Of a stretch of 64,000 nt of DNA, positions 35,815 to 44,002 are shown in pieces. The translations under genes and the position numbers were made by a program. The stretch is from Rhizobium sp. C4 (GTDB lineage Bacteria; Pseudomonadota; Alphaproteobacteria; Rhizobiales; Rhizobiaceae). How positions within the stretch are numbered: the stretch's first letter is position 1; the number at the start of each line of letters is the position of its first letter. Below the pieces are notes generated by a model. The model made no database searches, was not told where the DNA came from, and saw only the letters and a list, made by a program, of their open reading frames with translations. The stretch is from the NCBI RefSeq assembly GCF_021026315.1, contig NZ_JAJNCX010000002.1:310001-374000 (forward strand). Direction: 5' to 3'.

Positions 35815-36852
35815 TCATGGGGTTTTGCGCAGCAGCGCGACGAGAAGCGGCACGCCGCAGATGGCGGTGACGACGCCAATGGGAATTTCTTCCGTGCCGC
35901 CAGCCAGCCGGCCGGCAAGGTCGGCAAGCGTCATGGTGATCGCCCCGAGCGCCACGGTCAGCGGCAGGACGATGCGGCTTTGCTGGCCGGCGAGAAACCG
36001 AGCCATATGCGGGACAATCAGCCCGACGAAGACGACGGGACCGACGACGCCGACCGCACTTGCGGCGAGCGCACAGGCAATCAGCAGCACGATCGAGAAT
36101 TGCGCCCGATAGGCGAGCCCGAAGGAGCGGGCGACTGTTGCATCGAAGCGCAGTAGCTCCAGAGGCCGGCGGATGACGGGCAGAACCAGAAGCCCTGCGA
36201 CCGTAAAGGGCAGGAGGAAAAGCGCATGCTGCCAGCCCCTCGCATAGAGGCTTCCCGAAAACCATTCCAGCAGCACTTCCAGACGTCCCGAGCCCCAGCC
36301 GGCCATGAGGCCGATGCCGATGGCATGCAGCACGGCGCCGACCGCAATGCCGCAGAGCGTGATGCGCAAGGGGCCGAGATCGCGGCGGAAGGCGATCAGG
36401 TAGATGAAGCCGCCGGCCGCCAGTCCGCCAAGCGTGCCGATCAGCGGGAGCCACTGGACAGGCAGTTCCTGCAAGGTGGTCGAGCCGGTGTCGTGGCTGT
36501 AGACGGCAAAGACCAGAAAGCCGCTGACGGCGAGCATCGCCCCCTGCGAGACGCCCATGAGCGAGGGATCGGCGAGCGGATTGCGGGTGATCGACTGCAG
36601 AAGCAGGCCCGCCAGCGCAAAATGGATGCCGGCCAGAATGCCGGTCAGGATGCGCGGCAGGCGGATATCGAGGATGATGGCGCGCGCTTCCGGCGAGCCA
36701 TGGCCGGTGAGGGCTGCAAGTGTGTCAGCGGGGTCTAGATCGACGACGCCAAGCAGGATGGCGAGCGCCAGTGCGGCGAGCGCAAGGACCGCGAGCAGCG
36801 GCAGGAGATAGGCATGATGGCGGCGCCGGGCGGCAGGAGCGATGGTGTTCAT
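35815..36852 (-). CDS. Iron-siderophore ABC transporter permease (FecD/FhuG type)
   Basis: A 345-residue FecCD-family permease with about nine to ten membrane helices. Family blocks seen are IRLPRILTGILAGIHFALAG, QSITRNPLADPSLMGVSQGA, VGVVGPVVFVGLIVPHMARF and GGTEEIPIGVVTAICGVP. It starts at ATG 36852, overlapping the upstream permease gene by ATGA, and pairs with it as a heterodimer. Confidence 0.92.
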   Translation of the reverse strand: MNTIAPAARRRHHAYLLPLLAVLALAALALAILLGVVDLDPADTLAALTGHGSPEARAIILDIRLPRILTGILAGIHFALAGLLLQSITRNPLADPSLMGVSQGAMLAVSGFLVFAVYSHDTGSTTLQELPVQWLPLIGTLGGLAAGGFIYLIAFRRDLGPLRITLCGIAVGAVLHAIGIGLMAGWGSGRLEVLLEWFSGSLYARGWQHALFLLPFTVAGLLVLPVIRRPLELLRFDATVARSFGLAYRAQFSIVLLIACALAASAVGVVGPVVFVGLIVPHMARFLAGQQSRIVLPLTVALGAITMTLADLAGRLAGGTEEIPIGVVTAICGVPLLVALLRKTP

Positions 36853-37883
36853 GGGTCCCCCGCAATGTGCATCGTGCGGCGCTGCACGAGATAGACGAAG
36901 ATCGGCCCGCCAATCAGGGCCGTGACAATGCCGACCGGGATTTCCTTCGGCAGGGCGATGCTGCGGGCGACAAGATCTGCGCTCACCGTCATCAGCCCGC
37001 CCATGGCGACATTCAGCAGGATCGACCAGGCGGGGCCTTCGGGCCGCAGGAGGCGGACGATATGCGGGGTCGCGAGGCCGACAAAGGCGACCGGGCCGGC
37101 CACCGGCGCGACGCCCGCCACGGGCAGGGCGGCGATGAGCAGCAGCAGCGGCTTCCAGAGCGCGAGGTTGAGACCCATGCCGGCGGCGGCCTGATCGCTG
37201 AGCGACAGGATCTGCAGGATGCGATGGCAGCAAAGTGCCAGCGCCGTGCCGCCGATCACCCAGGGCAGCATCTGGAGGAGTTGCGGCCAGCTGCGGCCCT
37301 GAAAGCCGCCGGATAGCCAGAAGAGAAGGGACGGGACCTGCGGGCCGCTCAGCAGCAGAATGTAGGTCGTGATTGCGCCGAGAAACAGCGACACGCTGAT
37401 GCCGGCCAGCGCAAGATGCAGCGGCCGCGCATTGCCGCCACGGGCAATCCAGAAAGTGACGGCGGCAGCACCCAGTCCGCCAACAAGGCCAATCGGCGGA
37501 TAGTAGACGGAGGACAGCGCGGGCAGGAAGACGAAACAGGCAACGATGGGTGCAACGGCCCCGGCGCTAACGCCGGTGAGGCCCGGCCCGGCAAGCGGAT
37601 TGCGCGTCAGCGCCTGCAGGAGATAGCCGGAGACGGCCAGCCCGGCACCGCCGGCAAAGGCGGCGAGGCTGCGCGGCAGCCGCAGCGACCAGACGAGAAT
37701 GGAATCAAGCTTGCCATCCGGGCGAAACAGCGCGGTGAGCGCCGCCGCCGGCGACAGCGGTTTCGTGCCGACCATGAGGCCGGCTGCGATCACGACGGCC
37801 GAAACGGCAAGGAGGACGAGAACCGTCCCTGCCGCGCGGCCGCTGCCGGCCCTGACAGGGCCGACGCTTGCCAGGGCTGTCAT
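36849..37883 (-). CDS. Iron-siderophore ABC transporter permease (FecC/FhuB type)
   Basis: A 344-residue FecCD-family permease. Visible are LRLPRSLAAFAGGAGLAVSG, QALTRNPLAGPGLTGVSAGA, VAPVAGPVAFVGLATPHIVR and PKEIPVGIVTALIGGPIF, in the expected order. ATG 37883 overlaps the end of the binding-protein gene by ATGA; the frame is open further upstream, but that part is only a shadow of the binding-protein gene. Confidence 0.92.
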   Translation of the reverse strand: MTALASVGPVRAGSGRAAGTVLVLLAVSAVVIAAGLMVGTKPLSPAAALTALFRPDGKLDSILVWSLRLPRSLAAFAGGAGLAVSGYLLQALTRNPLAGPGLTGVSAGAVAPIVACFVFLPALSSVYYPPIGLVGGLGAAAVTFWIARGGNARPLHLALAGISVSLFLGAITTYILLLSGPQVPSLLFWLSGGFQGRSWPQLLQMLPWVIGGTALALCCHRILQILSLSDQAAAGMGLNLALWKPLLLLIAALPVAGVAPVAGPVAFVGLATPHIVRLLRPEGPAWSILLNVAMGGLMTVSADLVARSIALPKEIPVGIVTALIGGPIFVYLVQRRTMHIAGDP

Positions 37884-38848
37884 TTCTGCAGGCTGGCCGG
37901 AATGATCTTCGCCGCCTCGGCCTTGATGTCGACGGCCGGGAACGTGTCGGGATAGAGATAATGCGCGGCCTCGCGCAGCACGAGTTCGCGGGCGATCGGG
38001 CCGTTGGTTTCCACCCATTCGTCGCCGACATAGAACACGCGCTTGTTCTTCACCGCCGAGAGCTGGCTCCAGATCGGGTTGTTCTCATGTGGGCGGTCCG
38101 GGCCGCTATCCATGACGAAGATGACTTCCGGATCCTTTGTCAGCATGGTCTCGAGGCTGATTTCCTGACCGAACTTGCCGCCGGGCGTCATCGGCCCGGC
38201 AATGTTGTCGCCGCCGAGCGCCGCGACGATCGAAGCGGCGGTGTTTTCGGTGTGGAAGGAGAAGGGCGTGTCGCCGCCCCACATGATCTGGAAGCGGGGA
38301 TGCTTGCCCTTCGGTGCCTTGGCTGCGAACTCCTCAAGATGCATCTTGAAGTCGGCGTTGAGTGCTGCGCCGCGCTCCGGCTTGCCGAGCATGTCGGAAA
38401 GCTGCGCGACTTCCGTGTAGCTCTCGCTCAGCAGTTCCATGTTGTAGGCGACATAAGGGGCGATCTTCTGCAGCGCATCGGCATTGCTGGCAGTGTAGCG
38501 CTTCATCGCGACGATCAGGTCAGGCTTGGCTTCCGAGAGGAGCTCCAGATTGGGCTTCGCGCGCTGGCCGATCTGCTTCACGTCCTTCGTCAGGCCGAGG
38601 AGATAATCCGGATAACGATTGGCGACCATGTAGGTGGTTGCGACCGGCTTGATGCCAAGCGCGAGCGCAACATCGGTGGCAAAAAAGGAAATCGAAGCAA
38701 TGCGTTCCGGGTGTGCCGGGACCTGGACGGTGACGCCGCGCTCATCGGTAAATGTGCGGTTCTTGGCATCTTCGGCGTGGCCCATCGCTGCGCCTGTGAG
38801 GCAAAGCGTGAGGGTTAAACCGAGGGCAAGTTTGGAAAGTCCAGGCAT
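37880..38848 (-). CDS. Iron-siderophore ABC transporter substrate-binding protein (FecB/FhuD type)
   Basis: A 322-residue periplasmic binding protein. The signal peptide is about 24 residues (LALGLTLTLCLTGAAMGHA), followed by a metal-chelate-binding fold with HPERIASISFFATDVALALG, KPNLELLSEAKPDLIVAM and a C-terminal GDEWVETNGPIARELVL segment. ATG 38848 has GGAG upstream. It is first in the operon. No TonB-dependent outer-membrane receptor is encoded in the window, so a receptor elsewhere is needed or the ligand is small. Confidence 0.88.
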   Translation of the reverse strand: MPGLSKLALGLTLTLCLTGAAMGHAEDAKNRTFTDERGVTVQVPAHPERIASISFFATDVALALGIKPVATTYMVANRYPDYLLGLTKDVKQIGQRAKPNLELLSEAKPDLIVAMKRYTASNADALQKIAPYVAYNMELLSESYTEVAQLSDMLGKPERGAALNADFKMHLEEFAAKAPKGKHPRFQIMWGGDTPFSFHTENTAASIVAALGGDNIAGPMTPGGKFGQEISLETMLTKDPEVIFVMDSGPDRPHENNPIWSQLSAVKNKRVFYVGDEWVETNGPIARELVLREAAHYLYPDTFPAVDIKAEAAKIIPASLQK

Positions 38849-38988
38849 GTGCAACGCTCCGTTGGTGTTCGTTGCGCGATGATTAGACAATAAACTTGAG
38901 TCTTTCAATCATGTATTTTTCCGAACGCGCATACGGCTTCGTCCGCCGCTTCCGGGGAAGCCGCGGGCCGCGCCGTTGGCGCTTCCGG

Positions 38989-40152
38989 TCACACGGTTCT
39001 GGTCTGCTGCTTGCCGTCGATCCAGGTTGCGATGTGGTCGAGGTCCGGGGAGAGCGCGACAAAGTCGGCCACGAATCCGGCTTTGATTCGCCCGTGCGAG
39101 CCGCTGATGCGGACCGCCTCGGCCGGATAGAGCGAGGCCATGCGCAGCACGTCTTCGATCGGCAGGCCGAGGAGGCGGTGGGCGGTGCGCACGCAGCCCA
39201 GCATGTCGATGTCGGCACCCGCGAGCGTTCCGTCCGCGAGCGTCAGCCGGCCGTCGCGGCGGAAGATCTGTCGCCCGTTGAGCATGAAGCCCGTCATGTC
39301 CGTCCCCAGCGGCGACATCGCGTCGGTCACGAGGAAGATCCGCCCGGGGGCTTTCTTGGCGCGCAGGGCAATACCCATGGCGATCGGGTCGACATGGTAG
39401 CCATCGGCAATCAATCCGGCAAAGACCTGCGGCGCATCAAGTGCTGCACCCACCAGGCCCGGCTCGCGGTGGGTCAGCGGGCTCATGGCGTTGAAGAGAT
39501 GCGTGACCATGGCAGCGCCGGCGCCGAAATAGGCCTGCGCCGTCTTCGCATCCGTATCCGTATGGCCGAGGCTGATGAGGATGCCGGCGTCCGTGAGCGT
39601 GCTCACCTGCTGCAGCGACACGTTTTCCGGTGCGAGCGTCGTCAGCAGCACGCCGACTTCCGAGCGGAAACGCATCAGGCGCTCGACATCGCTCGTCTCC
39701 ATCGGGCGGATCAGCGCCGGATCATGTGCGCCCTTGCGGGCGATCGACAGGTGCGGACCTTCCAGATGCAGGCCGAGATAGCCGGGAACCCGCGCCGCAT
39801 GCGCGTCGCGTCCGGCTTCGAGCGCCAGTTCCGTCGTCTGAGGCGTGTCGGTAATCAGCGTCGGCAGCAGTTTTGTCGTGCCGAAGCGGGCATGGGCCGA
39901 GGTGATCGTGCGAATGGCCTCCACAGAGGTGGCATCGCCGAACTGGGCGCCACCACCGCCATTGACCTGTAAATCGATGAACCCCGGGACGATCCACTGG
40001 CCGTCGTAATCGACGTTTTGCGCCTCGGACGGCACGTCGCTCTCGGCGACGATGCCGGCGAAACGGTCGCCTTCGACAAGGAGCACCTTGCCTTCATGCC
40101 ACTGGCCGCCATCGAAAATGCGGGCGCCACGGATCGCCGTTGTGGATGTCAT
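38989..40152 (-). CDS. nagA: N-acetylglucosamine-6-phosphate deacetylase
   Basis: A 387-residue amidohydrolase. Metal and substrate blocks are visible: PGFIDLQVNGGGGAQF, GLHLEGPHLSIARKGAHDPA, ISLGHTDTDAKTAQAYFGAG, THLFNAMSPLTHREPGLVGA and the catalytic aspartate in FLVTDAMSPLG. It removes the acetyl group from GlcNAc-6-phosphate to give glucosamine-6-phosphate in the cytoplasm. It overlaps the SIS-domain gene by ATGA and is last in a four-gene amino-sugar operon (kinase, GntR, deaminase, NagA). Confidence 0.93.
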   Translation of the reverse strand: MTSTTAIRGARIFDGGQWHEGKVLLVEGDRFAGIVAESDVPSEAQNVDYDGQWIVPGFIDLQVNGGGGAQFGDATSVEAIRTITSAHARFGTTKLLPTLITDTPQTTELALEAGRDAHAARVPGYLGLHLEGPHLSIARKGAHDPALIRPMETSDVERLMRFRSEVGVLLTTLAPENVSLQQVSTLTDAGILISLGHTDTDAKTAQAYFGAGAAMVTHLFNAMSPLTHREPGLVGAALDAPQVFAGLIADGYHVDPIAMGIALRAKKAPGRIFLVTDAMSPLGTDMTGFMLNGRQIFRRDGRLTLADGTLAGADIDMLGCVRTAHRLLGLPIEDVLRMASLYPAEAVRISGSHGRIKAGFVADFVALSPDLDHIATWIDGKQQTRTV

Positions 40153-41174
40153 TGTGTTTCCGTCACTTTCTTGAGGGCTACGGGCTGGTCCGGATTGAAC
40201 CCCCGCCGCCGCGACAGTGCTTCCGCAAAGCCGTAGAAGGGAACGATGAGGGCAAGCGCATCGGTCAGCGGATGGCCGGTCTCGATGAAGGGCAGGCGAT
40301 GGGCGCGCTGCGCCAGCGAGGACGTGACGAACACGCTTGCGCCCTTGGCCGCGAGCGCATCTGCCGCATCGACGACCGAGCGTTCGGCGGCATCGCGCGC
40401 GGCCAGAACCAGAACGGGGAAACCGGGGCTGACCAGCGCCACCGGACCATGCATCACTTCGGCCGAGGAATAGGCCTCGGCATGCATGTCGGAGGTCTCC
40501 TTGAACTTCAGCGCGGCCTCCGAGGCGATGGCAAGCGAAGGCCCGCGACCCAGCACGTAGAGAGACCCCGCCTGTTCCAGAACCGGCACCATGACATCCC
40601 AGTCGAGGGCGAGCGCCTTGCTCAGATGTTCGGGGAGCCCATTGACGGCGGCGAGCAGTGATGCGTCTTCCGCCCAGTGGGCCAGAACCGCAAGCCCCGC
40701 CACGGCGGAACTGACATAGGACTTGGTCGCGGCAACGGCGAGTTCCGGACCGGCGGCGATATCGATCTTGATGTCGGCGGCGTTCCAGAGCGGCGAGCCG
40801 GCCGCATTTGTCAGCGTGAGCGTCAGCGCACCGCCTTGAGTTGCGCCTTCCAGCATCGAGACGATATCCGGGCTGCGGCCGGACTGCGATACGGCGAAGA
40901 CTGCCGCATGGTCGAGTCTCAGCCGTTTACCATAGATGGAGGCAAGCGACGGGCCAAGCGAAGCGACGGCGCGGCCGGCGACAAGTTCGGTCGCATATTT
41001 GAGAAACAGCGAGGCATGGTCCGAAGAACCGCGCGCAATCGTTGCCACAAAGGCGGGATCGGCCTTCGCAAGCGCCTTGCCGGCCTCAGCCAGAACGGCA
41101 GCGGAGCCCTGCAGCAGGCGTGCGATGGCTTCGGGGATTTCGTTGATTTCCTGGCGCATGTGCGTGGTGGTCAT
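40149..41174 (-). CDS. SIS-domain glucosamine-6-phosphate deaminase-like protein (NagB-II/AgaS type)
   Basis: A 341-residue protein of two SIS sugar-isomerase domains: IARGSSDHASLFLKYATE and VFAVSQSGRSPDIVSMLEGA in the first, YVLGRGPSLAIASEAALKFK in the second. There is no glutaminase domain, so it is not GlmS. Next to NagA it is best read as the deaminase that turns glucosamine-6-phosphate into fructose-6-phosphate and ammonia. ATG 41174 has AAGGA 8 bases upstream. A galactosamine-type substrate is the main alternative. Confidence 0.87.
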   Translation of the reverse strand: MTTTHMRQEINEIPEAIARLLQGSAAVLAEAGKALAKADPAFVATIARGSSDHASLFLKYATELVAGRAVASLGPSLASIYGKRLRLDHAAVFAVSQSGRSPDIVSMLEGATQGGALTLTLTNAAGSPLWNAADIKIDIAAGPELAVAATKSYVSSAVAGLAVLAHWAEDASLLAAVNGLPEHLSKALALDWDVMVPVLEQAGSLYVLGRGPSLAIASEAALKFKETSDMHAEAYSSAEVMHGPVALVSPGFPVLVLAARDAAERSVVDAADALAAKGASVFVTSSLAQRAHRLPFIETGHPLTDALALIVPFYGFAEALSRRRGFNPDQPVALKKVTETQ

Positions 41175-41211
41175 GCAGTCGTCCTTCTTGTCTGATTTCA
41201 CCATCCGCCCA

Positions 41212-41967
41212 TCAACCCAATGTCAGTTCTGCAACGAAGTCATAGGCATCGCCGCGATAAAGCGATCGCGTCAGTTCCACCACCTTGCCCGACGGCAGGT
41301 AGGAGATGCGCTGGATGGAAAGTCCGGCCGAGCCTTCCGAAACGCCCAGCAGCTCGGCATCCTGGCTCTTGATGTTGCAGGCCGATATGCGCTGGATGGC
41401 GCGCACAGGCCGGGCGCCGTGCTTTTCAAGCGCGGCATAGAGCGACGTCGTCACGGCATTCGGATCCGGCATGTATTCGGCGAGCACGCTCGCGCGTTCG
41501 ATCGCCAGCGGATTGTCGTCGCCGAGGCGCAGACGCGAGAAGCGGGCGACGAGCGCGCCGGGGCCGAGGCCCAGCATCATCATCTCGTCGGGAGAGGGGG
41601 CAAAGAGGCCGCGCTCCAGCCATTCGGAGCGCGTGGAAAGGCCGCGCCGCGCCATGTCTTCCGTAAACGAGGTGAGCCGCGACAGAGGCTGTTCGACCTT
41701 GGAGACCGGCTTTGAGACGAATGTTCCAGACCCGTGGCGGCGCACAAGCAAACCGTCCTGAACCAGTTCATCCACGGCCTTGCGCACGGTCACGCGGCTG
41801 ATGCTGGCGTAATCGGCAATGTCGCGTTCCGCCGGCAAGGCCTCGCCCTGCTGGAGCGCGCCGCTGCGAATCGCCTTCTCCAGCGACTGGCGGAGCTTCA
41901 CGTAGAGAGGACCCGTGCCATTGCCCTGCAAGCCATCGAGCGGAAGAATTGTCGACAGGACTGCCAT
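41212..41967 (-). CDS. GntR-family (HutC/UTRA) transcriptional regulator
   Basis: A 251-residue repressor. The GntR winged helix is at about residues 18-80 (GPLYVKLRQSLEKAIRSGAL, LPAERDIADYASISRVTVRK, LVRRHGSGTFV), followed by a UTRA effector-binding domain as in NagR and PhnF. The start overlaps the kinase stop (TGATG). NagR-type relatives respond to GlcN-6-P or GlcNAc-6-P, which fits this operon. GGTATT/AATACC repeats in the divergent promoter region 42859-43028 are candidate operators. Confidence 0.92.
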   Translation of the reverse strand: MAVLSTILPLDGLQGNGTGPLYVKLRQSLEKAIRSGALQQGEALPAERDIADYASISRVTVRKAVDELVQDGLLVRRHGSGTFVSKPVSKVEQPLSRLTSFTEDMARRGLSTRSEWLERGLFAPSPDEMMMLGLGPGALVARFSRLRLGDDNPLAIERASVLAEYMPDPNAVTTSLYAALEKHGARPVRAIQRISACNIKSQDAELLGVSEGSAGLSIQRISYLPSGKVVELTRSLYRGDAYDFVAELTLG

Positions 41968-42839
41968 CACTGCGCCCCCTTGCTGAAGGACGATATGGCC
42001 AGCGACACGGCCCCGCCGAGCGCATCTTTTTGCGGTTCTATCAGTCTTTCTTGATGCCGTTTGGCAATCCAATTCGGATAAAGAGCCGAAAGGCCACCTA
42101 GAAGGCAGATTCCACAGTGGCTTTCGCGCGCCGCGGCATCCAGCGCCTCGTCGACCGCGCCGACGGCGCCCTTGACCAGCGCCATTCCCGCAACGTCTCC
42201 CTGGCCCGCTGCCTCGAAGATCGAGGGGGCAAAACGGCCGAAATCGCTGGGGCTCGCTTCATGGGCAAAGGTGACAAGACGGATCGGTTCGTTGTCGAAG
42301 CTCTTCATCGTCGCCTCGATCAGCGGCGAGTTCCGGCGCACGCCATCGTGAACCAGCAGGCATTCCTGCAGAAGTGCTCGTCCAATGCGGGCGCCGCCAC
42401 CGAGATCGCCGAGCATGAACCCCCAGCCGCCGGTGTAGGACACCTTGCCCGAATGGCGCGTGATATAGACCGAGCCGGTCCCCAGGATCGCTACCACCCC
42501 GTCGTCGTTGCCAAAGGCGCCCTGCAGCGCAATCAGTCCGTCAGTGTCGATCTGCGCGGCCTTGAACGGCAGGCGCGCGGCAAGTTCGTGGACCTGTTCG
42601 GCAACATTGGCGCCCGCGAGGCCGAGAAAGGCTGGAATTTCGCCCAGATCGAGGTCGAGGCCGGCTGCGCGCACCGCGTCGCCTGCTGTCGAGGTGATGT
42701 TGGCGAGTGCGCCGTCGAGATTGGTGAGAATGTTGGCTGCGCCCCCGCGAGCGCGCCCGAGAATATTGCCGGATGCGTCCGCGATAGCGGCGCGGCAGCT
42801 GGTTCCTCCCCCGTCAATTCCGATGAAGTAATCTGGCAT
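41967..42839 (-). CDS. BadF/BadG/BcrA-type N-acetylhexosamine kinase
   Basis: A 290-residue ASKHA kinase. The phosphate-1 loop GIDGGGTSCRAAIAD begins at residue 6; FLGLAGANVAEQV, VVAILGTGSVYI and GWGFMLGDLGGGARIGRALL follow, all typical of the group that contains N-acetylglucosamine kinase and clostridial MurK. It would phosphorylate imported MurNAc and/or GlcNAc at C6. ATG 42839 has GGAGAT upstream; it is first in the leftward operon and divergent from murQ. Confidence 0.87.
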   Translation of the reverse strand: MPDYFIGIDGGGTSCRAAIADASGNILGRARGGAANILTNLDGALANITSTAGDAVRAAGLDLDLGEIPAFLGLAGANVAEQVHELAARLPFKAAQIDTDGLIALQGAFGNDDGVVAILGTGSVYITRHSGKVSYTGGWGFMLGDLGGGARIGRALLQECLLVHDGVRRNSPLIEATMKSFDNEPIRLVTFAHEASPSDFGRFAPSIFEAAGQGDVAGMALVKGAVGAVDEALDAAARESHCGICLLGGLSALYPNWIAKRHQERLIEPQKDALGGAVSLAISSFSKGAQ

Positions 42840-42858
42840 CTCGATCTCCTGCCAATAC

Positions 42859-43028
42859 AATACCAAAAAAATACCATTTACCAAGGCCAATTTGTGCGCG
42901 GCTTCGAATATTCCGCTAAATGGCTGAGAAAAATGGAATTTTTGGAATGTATGTACCGAATGAGAGACGCGATTGCGGCAAATGGTAAATTTCTTCTGGA
43001 CAATTGGTATTTTAATGGCATTAATACC
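42859..43028. promoter_or_regulatory. Divergent promoter region with GGTATT/AATACC repeats (candidate GntR operators)
   Basis: AATACC occurs at 42859-42864 and 42870-42875, and an inverted pair GGTATT (43006-43011) and AATACC (43023-43028) lies near murQ. Related GGTAAAT/ATTTACC elements occur at 42984 and 42877. One cluster lies before the kinase gene and the other before murQ, as expected for a GntR/HutC repressor controlling both directions. This 210-bp gap is otherwise A/T-rich and non-coding. Confidence 0.5.
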
Positions 43029-43049
43029 TCAAAACAAGGGGAGCACGGC

Positions 43050-43949
43050 ATGCCGGGCGCAACGGAAGCAAGGCACGGACACGCGGAGGGTCTCGACGGT
43101 CTGCCGTCGGAGGCGATTCTGGGCGTGATTCAGGATACGCAGCTGAAGGCTGCCGAAGCCGTGCGCGCCGCCATTCCCGCCATTTCCCGCGCTGGAGAGC
43201 TGGCTGCCGAACGCCTCAAGGCCGGCGGTCGCCTGATTTATGTCGGAGCGGGCAGTTCGGGCCTGATGGCGCTTGCCGATGGACTGGAGCTTCCTGGAAC
43301 CTTTGGTCTTTCACGTGCAGATGTGAAAATCCTGCTTGCCGGAGGCGTTGCGAGCCTTTCCGACCTCGCGGGCGGCTACGAGGATGACGAGGCTCTGGCT
43401 CTCTCGGATCTCGATGCTGCGGGCGTTGCTGACGGCGATTGCGTTGTCTGCATTACCGCCAGCGGCTCCACGCCCTATACGCTTGCCATCGCTCGTGCGG
43501 CGCGTGATCGCGGCGCTGCCGTCATCGGCATCGCCAACAACCGCGACGCGGCGCTTCACGCGCTGAGCGACGTGGCCGTGCTTCTCGAAACGCCTGCGGA
43601 GGTCGTCGCGGGCTCCACGCGGATGGGGGCGGGGACCGCGCAGAAAATTGCGCTCAATATGCTTTCCACCCTCATGGCGATCCGGCTTGGCCACGTTCAT
43701 GATGGCTATATGATCAATTTAAAGGCAGATAATGCCAAATTGCAGCGCAGAGCCTGCGGTATCGTATCCGAAATAGCCGGCGTGGACGTCGACCAGGCGG
43801 CCGGCTGCCTTCAGCGCGCCAGCGGTTCGGTGAAGGTCGCGACGCTGCTGGCGTCGGGTGCCGAGACGCCGGAAAGCGCCATCCGCCTGCTGGCAAGCTG
43901 CAACCAGAATTTCCGACAGGCGCTTGAGATGGCGCGGGCCGGACTGTGA
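43050..43949 (+). CDS. murQ: N-acetylmuramic acid 6-phosphate etherase
   Basis: A 299-residue SIS-domain lyase. YVGAGSSGLMALADGLELPG contains the sugar-phosphate loop and the glutamate (in GLELPG) that aligns with the catalytic acid of E. coli MurQ. ITASGSTPYTLAIARAARDR, STRMGAGTAQKIALNMLSTL and VNLKADNAKL-like MINLKADNAKLQRRA complete the family pattern. It splits MurNAc-6-P into GlcNAc-6-P and D-lactate. ATG 43050 has AAGGGGAG upstream. It heads the rightward operon with an ABC importer. Confidence 0.92.
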   Translation: MPGATEARHGHAEGLDGLPSEAILGVIQDTQLKAAEAVRAAIPAISRAGELAAERLKAGGRLIYVGAGSSGLMALADGLELPGTFGLSRADVKILLAGGVASLSDLAGGYEDDEALALSDLDAAGVADGDCVVCITASGSTPYTLAIARAARDRGAAVIGIANNRDAALHALSDVAVLLETPAEVVAGSTRMGAGTAQKIALNMLSTLMAIRLGHVHDGYMINLKADNAKLQRRACGIVSEIAGVDVDQAAGCLQRASGSVKVATLLASGAETPESAIRLLASCNQNFRQALEMARAGL

Positions 43950-44002
43950 GACTGCAACAATCCGATGCCGCAGTTGGCATTCGGCAAAGAGGGAGAACGA
44001 GA

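Noticed and set aside
38849-38988. Iron-responsive (RirA, Irr or Fur) site before the siderophore binding-protein gene
   Set aside because: A/T-rich stretches occur, but no clear TGA-N9-TCA-type or ICE-type box could be aligned.
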